A stretch of 64,000 bases of DNA from Gautieria morchelliformis. Lineage: Eukaryota > Basidiomycota > Agaricomycetes > Gomphales > Gomphaceae. Every line of letters begins with the position of its first letter. The first letter of the stretch is position 1. A model generated the notes under the pieces. It saw only the letters and a list, made by a program, of their open reading frames with translations, was not told the DNA's origin and searched no databases. The stretch covers positions 62,001 to 126,000 of the forward strand of contig WHVA01000273.1 in NCBI GenBank assembly GCA_015179125.1, written 5' to 3'. Shown one piece after another: positions 47,285 to 58,500 of this stretch. The position numbers were made by a program, and so were the translations under genes.

Positions 47285-48496
47285 ATGCCATGCTTTCTGC
47301 CTGAACACCAACGGCAGCGTCAAACCTACTCTGAAGACCTTCGAAAACAAGTAATATATCAATGGTTCACGTGGGAGAAGAAGATCGACGAAATCGCGCT
47401 CGATCTGAACATGTCAAAATGTGTGGTCGAGCGCATCCTCCATCTATGGTGTACTACTGGCGAGGTTATGTCGCAGGAACCTGGCAAGAAAGGCAAAAGG
47501 AGGAAGATCATGACTCAAGAGGAATTGGAGGCAAGTAACAGGTCTTTCTGCTGTAGAATAAATGTACTCATAACTCCTTATCCTAGTTTCTTCTTCAACT
47601 TACAGAGGAGTTCCCCGACCTATATCTGGATGAGATACAGGGCCTATTTCAGCGTCTGTATGGTGTGACGGTTGGAATTAGTACAATATGGGATACAATG
47701 ACAGGCCTCAGCCTCACGCGCAAAAAGGTATGCCTCAATATATTCTTTTGCGTCATCCAATCTAATCGGCCTCTTCGTAGCTATCCAAGGTTGCTGCCGA
47801 GCGTAATGCAAACCTTAGAAGTCTATACTGTTTCAGGATTGGTCACGAGAGTCCCCAGCATTTGGTATTTGTCAACGAGAGTCGAATTGATTGTCGCACT
47901 ACATATCGGCTGCAAAGGGAAAAAGAGCTTCAGTAAAAGCTCGCTTCGTCCGAGGGACTGGGTAAGTACCTTCTCATTTGTTCATTTGCTGCTGACTTAT
48001 GCATGATCTAGTTATTCAGTCCTTCCTTCCCTCAGCGCTGAGGGTATCATATATTCCGACGTGCGTGAAGGCGCCTACGATATGGACACATTTGTTCAGT
48101 TTATCCATGACCTGATGCCCCATATGAACCCATGGCCCCTACCACGCAGCGTGCTTGTGATGGACAATTGCGCCATTCATCATTCAGAAGAAGTGGCAGA
48201 AATTTGCCAGAAACAGTAAGTTTTCTTCTCCTAGTCTTCTGTATATCTCAAGGGAGGCTGAATCTTATGACAGCGGTGTCCAGCTATACTACTTACCGCC
48301 TTATTCACCAGACTTCAACCCAATAGAGGAAGCATTTTCTTTCCTGAAAGCCCACCTCTGGTGCCATGGTTCAGACTTTCGTGCAGCGATTGATTCTAGG
48401 GATGAGGGGGCAATCTTGTTGTTCTTTCATAGTGCTCTTGCCACCATTACTCCAAAACACTGTGAAGGCTGGATGACCCATTCAAAGTATTTGTAG
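47285..48496 (+). pseudogene. Tc1/mariner-type (IS630-like) transposase, decayed
   Basis: Plain DNA transposon gene with introns. ATG 47285 gives MPCFLPEHQRQRQTYSEDLR and a helix-turn-helix (IDEIALDLNMSKCVVERIL). Later exons give EFPDLYLDEIQGLFQRLYGV and the DDE_3 core: HLVFVNESRIDCRTTYR, SVLVMDNCAIHHSEE, then YYLPPYSPDFNPIEEAFSFL. The stop is at 48494-48496. The first catalytic Asp, in the usual FVDES motif, is Asn here (AAC), and a frame change follows near 47920 (RASVKARFVRGTG is in a different frame). The second Asp and the Glu are intact. Introns near 47535-47605, 47730-47780, 47961-48011 and 48218-48273 have good borders. TIRs not found. Confidence 0.8.
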
Positions 48497-48654
48497 ATGC
48501 AAGCAGCCTTGTAGTAGCAGTGTAGCACTTCATCACAATTGTAACCTCATATGCCCCTCTGAAAATTATGTTGCAAGGTTTTTATTAGCTAGTCAGTGTT
48601 GCCATGACAAGCTCAGAGTTGGGTTGAGCCTGTGTTTATTCAAGCTAGATGACT

Positions 48655-48821
48655 GGTTCAGTGTCACCAGATATTCAGGGCTCATGTGGCATCATCATGT
48701 TTGATGTCACTTCAAGGATCATGTATAAGAATGTACACATGACATTCTGACCTGAGGGGCCTGTTGGCTGACCAGTGTGGCCAGACTATTTAGGGCCCGT
48801 GCGGCACTGTCATGTTTGATG
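48655..48821. repeat. ~130-bp satellite units, left block
   Basis: Units carry CATGTTTGATGTCACTTCA, GACCTGAGGGGCCTGTTGGC and GACCAGTGTGGCCAGACTAT. The same unit resumes at 50550, after the inserted LTR, showing that the array was split by insertion. Confidence 0.8.
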
Positions 48822-50549
48822 TGTAGTAACTCGGTTTGGGCAAGTAGGAAGTTATAGACCAGTAGTTCGATGGATGGAACCTTCGGGAGACTATTTGGTG
48901 TTCTCCTCAGTGATAGTCAACATTAGTAATATAAGGGAAAGCTACCTATTTAGTGTTCTACATGTTTTTTCAGTTAAATACTACGAAGATACACTATTAA
49001 ACTCACCTCCTCAGTGATAGTCAACACTGAGGAGGGAAGGGCATCTATTGGCCTGTTTTACTCACATATACGAAGTTCTGGTGCGCATGTCAGGCAATGG
49101 TGTGAAGGTCAAAGATGACATGGCAAGGTACTACAACCAACACTGGGTTCTGGAGTACCTAATTGGAGACAAGGTATATTTGGACGCAAGTGATGTCCGC
49201 ACCACATGCCCTTCACAGAAGCTTGCCCACCGCTACCTTGGGCCCTTCACAGTGATGTGGAGGGTCAGATGAAACGTGTACCGTCTCCAACTTCCGAACT
49301 CCATGTCCCACCTCCACCTGTCTTCAATGTAGTGAAGTTGCTCCCAGAACCGGGGGATCTGATTCCAGGCTGGAGGTCTCATCCGCCACCTCCACTGGAA
49401 ATTGTAGATGGGGAAGAGCATTATGTGGTGGAACGGATCCTGGAGAGCCAGTTCGTGCAAGGACGATTCCAATTCCTCGTGAAATGGGAAGGATATGGGT
49501 ATGAGGAAAATTCATGGGTCCTGGAGCAAGACGTCTCTGCCCCGGACAAACTCTGAGAGTTCTACAGGACACACCCTGGTGCCCCTCATTGAATCCATTC
49601 GCTAGCCTTTCAATCCCTCGTGTCCCGTGCTTCAAGGATGCAGCACACTAGAGGTGGGGTGATGTCAGGGAACACCCTGTTTTCCAGTTCCGACACCACA
49701 CCAAATTCTGACTCCATTTCCAACTCCGCTTCCAGTTCCGCTTCCATCTCTGACTCCGCTTTCGGAAATGATTCCGCTTCTGGGAGAACTTCCACATATT
49801 CTGTTTGCCTTGCCAATTCCACTCCAATTTCTGACTTCCGCTCTCGGAACAGTGTCAGAAGTCAAGCGACTCATGTAGTATGTGGCATCAAGGGTCGATC
49901 AAGGGTCAGGGACGTCAGGGGGATGCAGGGTTGATGGCGAGTGCCGAGTGTTGTCCCTGGCTGCAGACTAGCGTAGTATAATACGGGCTCACTGACATTG
50001 GGGGTCCTTAGACTTTTCTCTTTGGATTTCCCCTTGTCAATTGTGTGGTAGTGTGACCTCCACAGCCAGCTAGGGTTGCCCTTACAGGTGTGCAGTCAGG
50101 ATACAAATAGATGAAATGCATATACAATAGAATAAAGGAGGAGTGCGAACATGAAACAATGGGGGGGAAAGAGGACAAAGGTACCTATGTAAGAAAACAC
50201 GCTTTCAGACCTGCATACATGTTACCCTGCACGGACTCTTGGTCTGCTAGGTCAATCTCACATGATCTACAGGTAGGACATCCCGCAAATGCATCCCGGC
50301 CATAGGAACACCAAGAGGGGGTTGAATTGGGAAGGTGATAGGGCCAGTGATGAACATCATGCCAGGTAAAGGATGTTGATCATGTTTGATGGTGTGCCTA
50401 TTGGTGAGTGATGTGAGTAGCGAATGGTCATTTCGGCGAATTCAGCGAAGAGAGAGTGGAGCGAACATAGAGGTAGAGGGATAAAAAGGGAAAAAGGGGG
50501 TAACTTGATACAAGAATAAATGGGTCATGACACACATATGCACCCAACA
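48822..50549 (-). mobile_element. Solo Copia LTR in satellite, with a Gypsy piece inside
   Basis: LTR of the same family as 21022-21564, in minus orientation: forward left end TGTAGTAACTCGG, right end CACCCAACA. It is flanked by 5-bp target duplication TGATG (48817-48821 and 50550-50554). The LTR is interrupted by a Gypsy 3' fragment (about 49090-50086). Broken and older than the 41.8-kb Copia. Confidence 0.85.
49090..50086 (+). mobile_element. Gypsy chromovirus 3' fragment inside the Copia LTR
   Basis: Plus-strand remnant with integrase C-terminal tail (about 49100-49270), chromodomain (about 49400-49555) and an LTR at 49663-50086 (424 bp, TGTCAGGG..TTACA), kin of the solo LTR at 25309-25792. 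Broken; most of the element is absent. Confidence 0.85.
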
Positions 50550-50767
50550 TGATGTCACTTCAAGGATCACATATGAGAATGTACACATTTGATATTCTGA
50601 CCCGAGGGGCCTGTTGGCTGACCAGTGTGGCCGGACTATTCAGCCTGTGTGGCATTGTCATGTTTGATGTCACTTCAAGGATCACATATAAGAACATACA
50701 TATTTGACATTCTGACCTGAGGGGCCTGTTGGCCGATCAGTGTGGCCAGACTATTCAGGGCTCATGT
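50550..50767. repeat. ~130-bp satellite units, right block
   Basis: Nearly two units continue the array left of 48822 (GATGTCACTTCAAGGATCACATA.., GAGGGGCCTGTTGGC.., AGTGTGGCCAGACTATTCAGG). They are then interrupted by the fold-back element at 50768. Confidence 0.8.
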
Positions 50768-51117
50768 CACTGGAGGCATGTAAAAATTTTCTGGTCTGAA
50801 AAACTATTCAAAAACCTGTAAAGATATTCCAAATTTTTTTGGTGTTTTTAATGTAAAAAAACTTTGACAAAATTTTGTGCTTTTGTTAGAATTTGTTGAG
50901 CAAGAAAATTGTAAAAAAAAATTAAAGTTTTTTTGCAGGGTTGTTTATGTGTTTTTATAAGTTTCTTTGTGAAAACACAAAGAAACTGATAAAAAACCCT
51001 GAAAAATATTTTGAACTTTTTTACAATTTTCCTGCTCAACAAGCTCTAATAAAAAGATAATTTATTACAGTTTTTTGAACAGTTTTTCAGACAAGAAAAC
51101 TTTATATGCCTGCAGTG
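50768..51117. mobile_element. 350-bp fold-back element (MITE-like)
   Basis: The element is almost wholly palindromic. The left end CACTGGAGGCATGTAAAAA matches the reverse complement of the right end, CACTGCAGGCATATAAAG, and the match continues through GTCTGAAAAACT, TTGTTGAGCA and AGTTTCTTTGTG to the centre near 50974. It has no coding capacity. It lies in the 130-bp satellite; the empty version of the site is visible around 48681. It could form a long hairpin RNA if transcribed. Confidence 0.85.
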
Positions 51118-51230
51118 TGGGGCATCATCATGTTTGCATCATCATGCTTTTGTTCCTCACTTCAGTGTTTCTTGCCATGAACTCAAGATGTAGATTTCCC
51201 TAGCACTTGCGACAAACTAACTATGGTAAT

Positions 51231-54114
51231 CTAGTGGTGTTTAGCCTTCTTGGCCCCCTTCTCCTGATCTCCAACCTGAAAGCCATACCTCTTGCCTGCT
51301 ACTCTGAGCTGGTCTGTGAGAAACAAAGCATCTCCCACCTTCCGGCCATACAATAATGCCTTGAGCGACTCAACGGCGAGCCATGCGATGCTGGTGATGA
51401 GGGCCCCGAGGCTCTCCTCCTCCGCAAATCTACCATGCAGAAAATCGAACCTGGAATATTGGAGGCCTTGAGCCTCTAACTCTGTGAGCCAAACACCAAT
51501 AGTGGGAGTGGGAGCGTTCTGCAAGAGAGGGTTGGCCTCAACATCAGGACTTGCCACGCCATCGCTAGACGGCGGTGAGCGTGATCGCATTCTCTTTGGG
51601 GGTCGCGAGGAGGGGCGGAGGATCTGGATAAGCTCAGGGGGGAAGTTGATGTTGATAGGAGGAGGTGGGGGGATCTGATGAAGTGCTGGGCGCTCACTGA
51701 AATACCGTGCTCCACCTCGACGCAAAGGAGGCTCAGGCATTGAATTCGCAATGCCAGTGTTCGCGTGAAAGAATTTGAAGTACTCGGTGGGGTGTTCAGA
51801 TCAACGCCTGGCGCATTTTTCAACTAATAATAATAATTAGTAAAAGAAGAAAAGAAGAAAAAAAAGAAAGAAAAGAAGAAATTTTTTTTTCTCACACCAG
51901 CTCGAGCACCCATACCAACTTGCCTTCGAAGTTAAGCACCTTGTGGTACCCATTAAGGGCACATACTAAGCATATTGAACCTGGATGTTGTTTGCAATAC
52001 CAGGCGGCGAGTAATTGCTTGAGTTGAGCCTGGTATGCCTCGGTCTTCATGTCATCGAGGCCGCGTTTGTGGAGGGGGGTGTTCGGTTTGGTTGGGTGGT
52101 TTTGGCGTGAGGAAGGGGTTAATGAGCTCTTTCTTCTTTGCCTTCGGTTTACTCGCGGTGACGGTCTGAGCCCTGACCGCTTCCTCTAAAAACTGGAAAA
52201 ACTATAAAATTGCAATTGATTAGTGCAAAAATGTAAAAGAAATAAAAATTACTTACCTTGGGCATGAGAACAATCTCAATGGCGGCTTCAGAACCCCTTT
52301 TTGCCACCTGACTGGCCCACTTGTCCTTCAAAGTGATCCAATCGTCCTCGGTTTCCAGGGCAAAACACCGTTTGGCCAGATCCTTGTAGAAGTGGGTCAC
52401 CAGACCCGCTCGCTTCTCCTCGGGTATGGCGTAGAGCCCTAGGACCTCATGGATGGTAGTCTTCACGATGTGGAGGGTGCTTGTCGGCTTGAGAAAATGC
52501 ATGCGATTGACGATCACGCCGACCTGGTTACGAAAAGGGATGATAAATTTCATTTCTGTAGATAAAGTGTCAGGTAAACATCACAAATATAAAATAAAAC
52601 ACCTACTATCAGGCATAGAAACCACTGCCTTTGCTTTGGCCGCTGCTTTACCCTTCTTCTTGGGAGGCTCGACTGGAGAGGAGAGCGGTTCCACATCGCT
52701 GTCGGGATTATTGTCGCTGCTGGGGGACTCGAAGTCTTCTGACAGGTCTGCGACCTCTTCCTCCTCGACCTCTTCTCTCTCAGAGTCTCCAAACGCATCG
52801 GCACGCCCAAGGTCATCCTCACTGACTAACCCCAACCCTGGCTCTTGATCCCCCCTGTCCTCCTCATCCGCCTTGTCCTCCTCGTCCGCCTTGTCCTCCT
52901 CGTCCGCCTTGTCCTCCTCGTCCGCCTTGTCCTCCTCGTCCGCCTTGTCCTCCTCGTCCGCCTTGTCCTCCTCGTCCGCCTTGTCCTCCTCGTCCGCCTT
53001 GTCCTCCTCGTCCGCCTTGTCCTCCTCGTCCGCCTTGTCCTCCTCGTCCGCCTTGTCCTCCTCGTCCGCCTTGTCCTCCTCGTCCGCCTTGTCCTCCTCG
53101 TCCGCCTTGTCCTCCTCGTCCGCCTTGTCCTCCTCGTCCGCCTTGTCCTCCTCGTCCGCCTTGTCCTCCTCGTCCGCCTTGTCCTCCTCGTCCGCCTTGT
53201 CCTCCTCGTCCGCCTTGTCCTCCTCGTCCGCCTTGTCCTCCTCGTCCGCCTTGTCCTCCTCGTCCGCCTTGTCCTCCTCGTCCGCCTTGTCCTCCTCGTC
53301 CGCCTTGTCCTCCTCGTCCGCCTTGTCCTCCTCGTCCGCCTTGTCCTCCTCGTCCGCCTTGTCCTCCTCGTCCGCCTTGTCCTCCTCGTCCGCCTTGTCC
53401 TCCTCGTCCGCCTTGTCCTCCTCGTCCGCCTTGTCCTCCTCGTCCGCCTTGTCCTCCTCGTCCGCCTTGTCCTCCTCGTCCGCCTTGTCCTCCTCGTCCG
53501 CCTTGTCCTCCTCGTCCGCCTTGTCCTCCTCGTCCGCCTTGTCCTCCTCGTCCGCCTTGTCCTCCTCGTCCCCCTTGTCCTCCTCGTCCCCCTTGTCCTC
53601 CTCGTCCGCCTTGTCCTCCTCGTCCCCTTGTCCTCCTCGTCCCCCTTGTCCTCCTCGTCCCCCTTGTCCTCCTCGTCCCCCTTGTCCTCCTCGTCCCCCT
53701 TGTCCTCCTCGTCCCCCTCTTGCTGGTCCTCCTCGGGAATTGTGCTGAGAACGAGGCAGCTGACGATAGCCTCAGCGGCACCGGTTTTCCTGGTCGCAGG
53801 GTCGCCGGACTTGGACGGCCCTTTGGAGGCAGAGGTGGATGTCGGGGCAATAGAGGGAAGGGGGTCTTGGCAACGGGTGGTTTGGAGGTGGAACCATTGC
53901 CGGTAGCCGGCACCTTGCTGCCTGCCTTCGTCTTTGAGGCAGGAGGTCGAATCGGGGGGATCACACCAGCATCACGCAGTCAAGCTGACGGCGTGCAACT
54001 ACACTTGCCATCGACGATGAGGGCAGGGTCAACCGAGTCCCGCTGGCGGGTTTTCGGCGTGTTTGAATTCCCAAGTAGCTCAGCTTTAGCTTTCTTTTTC
54101 TTTTTGCCAGCCAT
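51231..54114 (-). pseudogene. Decayed multi-exon gene with acidic hexapeptide array, family unknown
   Basis: Reads from ATG 54114 ([20 protein letters not shown]) through a basic, Pro-rich region, an acidic array ([12 protein letters not shown]), an acidic segment (REEVEEEEVADLSEDFESPS) and a basic patch (PPKKKGKAAAKAKAV). Exon 2 begins KFIIPFRNQVGVIVNRMHFL, near 52553, after a good intron; a further exon encodes AYQAQLKQLLAAWYCKQHPG, and the last (51740-51231) contains TPTIGVWLTELEAQGLQYSR. Lesions: TGA in place of a likely CGA near 53981, a frame change near 53863, a 17-bp unit in the array near 53625, and a C-run shift near 52066. The three frame changes lie in C-rich runs, so assembly error is possible. 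The basic and acidic tracts suggest a nuclear protein; function unknown. Confidence 0.6.
52858..53722 (-). repeat. 18-bp minisatellite, about 48 units, coding EEDKAD
   Basis: Forward unit TTGTCCTCCTCGTCCGCC. About 40 central units are identical; those near the upper end have CCCC (EEDKGD), and one unit near 53625 is 17 bp. All frames on both strands are open through much of the array, which creates spurious long open frames; the acidic frame joins to real coding sequence on both sides. Confidence 0.95.
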
Positions 54115-54396
54115 GAGAGGGTTATAGATAAAGCAGAAGAGAGGAAGGCGTCGAGTGGTTGTGGTAGGAGGGAAGGCTGCTCGTCATGCGTGGCAGGAAC
54201 AAGGCTGCAACGAGGTGCCAGGGAGGTGCCAGGGTCACGTGACTCAGTCACGCTACCCCACGTCATAGCACAACACGCTGCTGTCATGCCAGGTATGCCG
54301 AAACTACAGGTATTATATTTTGTTATGTATAAATATGTATTTTATTCTTATGTAAAGCCGAGGACTTGATGTAGAAGGCTAAAAGGGCTGGGAGCA
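54115..54396. other. 5' flank, no gene
   Basis: Upstream flank of the acidic-repeat gene; CACGTGACTCAGTCACG near 54234 is a palindrome-like site. Nothing else seen. Confidence 0.4.
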
Positions 54397-54751
54397 GGCA
54401 AACAGACATGCACATGATGCACCTCTCCCCCCTTCACAGCCAGATGATTTCACCCTTGTTTTCTGTTTAAAACATTTGTATATGTATATTACTATAATCT
54501 GACCAATTTATGGCCTTTATTGAAAGAATTTGAGGTCATAATGATGCATATAAGTGAAATTATCCAAATATTAAATAAATCATAATAAGCCAAGATTTGT
54601 ATATATAATGGTAGCTAATATATAGTACAGATCATATACAAAGTATAAACCCTTAATCTCCAATGGTTGTGGAGATACAGGTCGATTTTTGCAGGCGGCA
54701 CCGGGCGGCATGAATTTCATACTCCGCCTTGTGTACCCGAAACAGCTGTAA
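54397..54751 (-). repeat. Dispersed ~350-bp repeat, copy C (reversed)
   Basis: The reverse complement begins TTACAGCTGTTTCGGGTACA and runs to GCATGTCTGTTTGCC, matching copy A along its length (355 against 349 bp). Ends are close to those of copy A, which fixes the length of the family unit. Confidence 0.8.
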
Positions 54752-55074
54752 TAACTGTATATATACTATTACCTTGTGAAATGCTTGCATATGCCTGCGA
54801 AGTGTAGAGACATCATTGGGTGACTTTCCGTAGAGCTAAATTCCTTAATTCCACGTTCTAAATGTCACGGAACATCGAGCCGAGTACTAGCCGATGACAG
54901 GGAAGTGTTTTACAAGTCCGCTATGACAGAAAAATTAATGTTTTACACCAAAAGTAGCGTAAGGCGACTGTAACTACACTACATATCATTGAAAAATGTT
55001 ATATACCCACCAGTATCAGAGCAAACATACCCTTTTTGGTGACCGAAGGTCCAGCATTTAGACGCTCACCAGGA

Positions 55075-55212
55075 CACGGCTTCCTGGCTTGGCTTTGGCC
55101 TGGAAAAACCTGAGCCAGGCCATGGAGCCAGATGCGCCAACGGCTTTGGTCTGGCTTGGCCCGGCCTATTGGCGGCTCAGCCTGGCTCGGCTCACGGCCT
55201 GGGCCAGGCCAT
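55075..55212. repeat. GGCCTGGC-rich dispersed repeat, reversed copy
   Basis: The reverse complement begins TTAGTGATGGGCATGGCC and is rich in GGCCAAGCC / GAGCCAGGC words, matching 41333-41480 and the head at 20629. Confidence 0.6.
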
Positions 55213-55570
55213 GCCCATCACTAACCGTGATGTTGAGCCAACTGATGATCGAAGTCCACGAACTTCCCCCAGACTTCAGGATGGGGATCACTGACAAAAA
55301 GTAGGCTGTTAGGACAGCAAAAATTGGTTCGTTGGCTGTCAAATTCAGAAGGGGCTTCTTGGTGACTAGATCAACTCGACAAATCCATTCACACGTTGTT
55401 CTGATACTTATTTTATCAAGAAATGATTCCACAGGGAGTTCTCCCGAGAGACAACATGATTGCTTGTTCAAACATTTCCCATACCCTTCAGTACAACTGT
55501 CTTTTTGAAGGCTGTGCCAGTCCTGCGGGTCAAAGAATCAGCTACTGTAAGCGACACCAAATATGCACTC
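55213..55570. other. Possible host coding remnant split by the Gypsy insertion
   Basis: Just before the Gypsy LTR one frame reads GCASPAGQRISYCKRHQ, a Cys/His-spaced stretch. The sequence right of the element (61648 on) does not clearly continue it. No gene is called. Confidence 0.3.
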
Positions 55571-58500
55571 TGTAGACGCTGAGATATCCATATATCTCAA
55601 CATCTAGCGCCGGAGCACCCACACCGACCCCATAGGTCATCGAAGGTAGACGATTCCCTACTTGAGGGACTGTATAGTAGCGGAGAGACCTGGAGATGAC
55701 ACATCATCCTTAGTTCTTCCTTCCATACCAGACTACGAGTTCACATTGTCTCTCCAGTACTTATGCGATCTACGTCCTTATTCGTCCATACTCGACGTGA
55801 TCCGCATCCACATGGTGGCAACGGTGAGATTGTAAATCACCAGAAGTCATACAGCTCGAGCCCCCTAGTGTTCCCGATCACGAGTGAATGAAAGAAGGTC
55901 ATCCGGACCGTACAGCCCCAAACAACCCCAATCCCGAAGCAATCATCCGATTCGCACAAATCAGATCCATAAGAGAGCTACAAATGTGTACGCTATTTGC
56001 CGTCGACCCTGAAATAGAAGTCAACCAGAACAAGAAGATTTTCCACACCTGAATCTCAGGACGAGCCCCCTTGCTTGTGTGGGCCGAAAGGTGGGATCCA
56101 ATATACGAGACCGGAACCTACTACCCCAGCACACTCAAACTACGGGCTTAGAAAATTGCAACAACCGAACTCACCGAACCTGCACGAGTCGTCCGACTTG
56201 ATTTCCCAAACGACCACGTGAAAGGAATCATATTCTCGATTACTAGGAACCACGAGAAGTGGCACTTCATCTGGATCTTCCAAGCATCAGCAGAAGAACC
56301 CCTAAGCCCAGTCTCCATCCATACAGTCTGTGAGAGAATAGAGGAATTCTACAGAACGCTCGCATAAACAGCCATCCTGGAGTCCCCCTCGCTGAAAAAA
56401 GAACCCCACTCCAATCAAGACCCGCTACACCTCTCATCCCCCCTCTCAGACCTTGACAAGTCCGGAATGGCACACACCCCCCCATGACTCACCTTCCACC
56501 CAGAAGTGAACCCACTCATCGAAAGAAGAGAAGTCCCACCACACCTATCCCCCACACGACCCCGGCTCCCACTAGGTCAACCTCTAGTGTTAGCACTGAA
56601 TTTGAGACTTATGCCACCTCACATCCCACGTGCATCAACTACCACAGCGACTGTGCCCCACACACACACAATCCCACCAACAGCAGGCACGACATTGTCA
56701 GTAACACAAAAGAACCTCACTCACATGTCGTCCAAAGTCAACATATTCAAGGGCAGCCCAGGACAAGACGGTGATGAATGGCTACAAACATTCGAGAAAG
56801 CCTGCTACGAGTGAGGCATAGATGCAGACGAAGCCAAGAAACTCAAGTACCTCAAGCTCTGCCTATCGGGCAAGGCGATGCGACAATTCAGGTCATGGGA
56901 CCCGGTCTGCAGAACTTCCTGGTCAGCATTTACGATGAAATGGGGAGAAGTGTATCCGAGTCGCGAAATACTACCCACCATCACAGAGACGTTCAGCGAC
57001 TGGCAAAACGCACACATCTCCGAAGCCAAGTTGTTGACGAAGACTGTAGATGAAGAACAGAGACCAGTCTGGGCCCTAGTAAAATTTGCGCAAACACTGA
57101 GCAAGCTAGGCGCCAGGCTCACAGGCATGGACGCAGTAACGAAGTCCCACTACATTTTCCAAAACTTACCATTGTGCATTCAAGAAGCACTACCGTTTGA
57201 CCACGTGAACATGCCCAACTTCGAGGCTCTACTCCTCGCACTACGGAACCTGGATCACCAGCGACTCACGATGAGAGCGTTGATCGACTTCCAAGTCAGC
57301 AACCTCAGCCACCAGCTGGCCAGCAACACAGCCAGAATGGAAGCATTAGAAAGAGATAGGAGGAACATACCGACTTCAAACCGTCAGCCGACGCTCACCA
57401 CCCCAAACAATGTGGTACAGCACCAACCACCAACAACCCTGAACGGGAACACGATGAAACCAGTCGATCTGCTATTCGACAAGTCAACCGAAGGAAGACG
57501 AAAATATGAATCGGCAGTCAAAGCCTTTTTCACGACGCACGGGCAGAATGCAACCCCCTCCCTAGACAAACCATTCCCTTTGTCCCCAGGGTCCCCAAGC
57601 CCAGGCAGCCAGGAATGTTGGACTTGTGGCACCCAAGGGCACAGAAAGGGAGACATAATGTGCGACCCTCACAGAGCCCTACCGAGACAAGAGCAACTGT
57701 ACAGGGAGATCGTGGGAAAAGCGGTGTCTAGAGTTATGGTGAGAGCCAACAGGCAAAGTCAACAACGCATGCTGATGTATCTACAGACTGGAGACACATC
57801 ACAACTAGACGGTGCTGATGGCGGACTAGAAGACGAGTCGGAAAATGGTGGGAGAATGCGTTTAAAGAGCCGCATCTCTCCTATTCAACAAGACTCTTTA
57901 CAGTTCGCCTGGACGGTCTCCCGAGGAGAATCGACGTCGTCGGGAGACAAACACCATCCAGCCCAGAGTGAGTCGACTTCCCCCCCATCTGAACTATCTT
58001 GGCATCGGTGCCCAAAGCAGCACGCAGCTCAATCTGACCCCTAAGATCGCTATTTCATCACCACCCGTTACCAACTACATGTCGAACAATCTAGACAATG
58101 ACAATAGATCCAGTTCTGGATACACGGGTGAAAGAAGAGCACTCTTAGACATAAGATCATCTCAAGAAGCGTTAAGAAGAGTGCAAGCAAACGGCCAACT
58201 CATCACAGATATAGAAGAGAGAGAAGTTGTCCACCTGTTCCTACCATGGGAAAGAGAGGATATCTTCTCTAACCCTTTCCTAGCGAAAGTCGACATCACG
58301 GGAAAGGACAAAGGGACCATCCGAGTAGAAGGAACAGTAGACGATGGCGGCCTGCTGTGCGCACTTGACGCAGTACTATGGGGACAGTGGCATGCCATCC
58401 TAGGGGAATTAGAACCATCCCCACTAGCATGCGTCATGGGAAACGGAACAGTCACAAAATCAATAGGTCGGACAGACCTCTTTATCAACGTACACGGGAT

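Noticed and set aside
52845-53964. Long open frames on both strands encoding (VLLVRL)n, (SSSSAL)n and (GGQGGR)n
   Set aside because: All are by-products of the 18-bp minisatellite. Only the minus-strand EEDKAD frame joins coding sequence at both ends.
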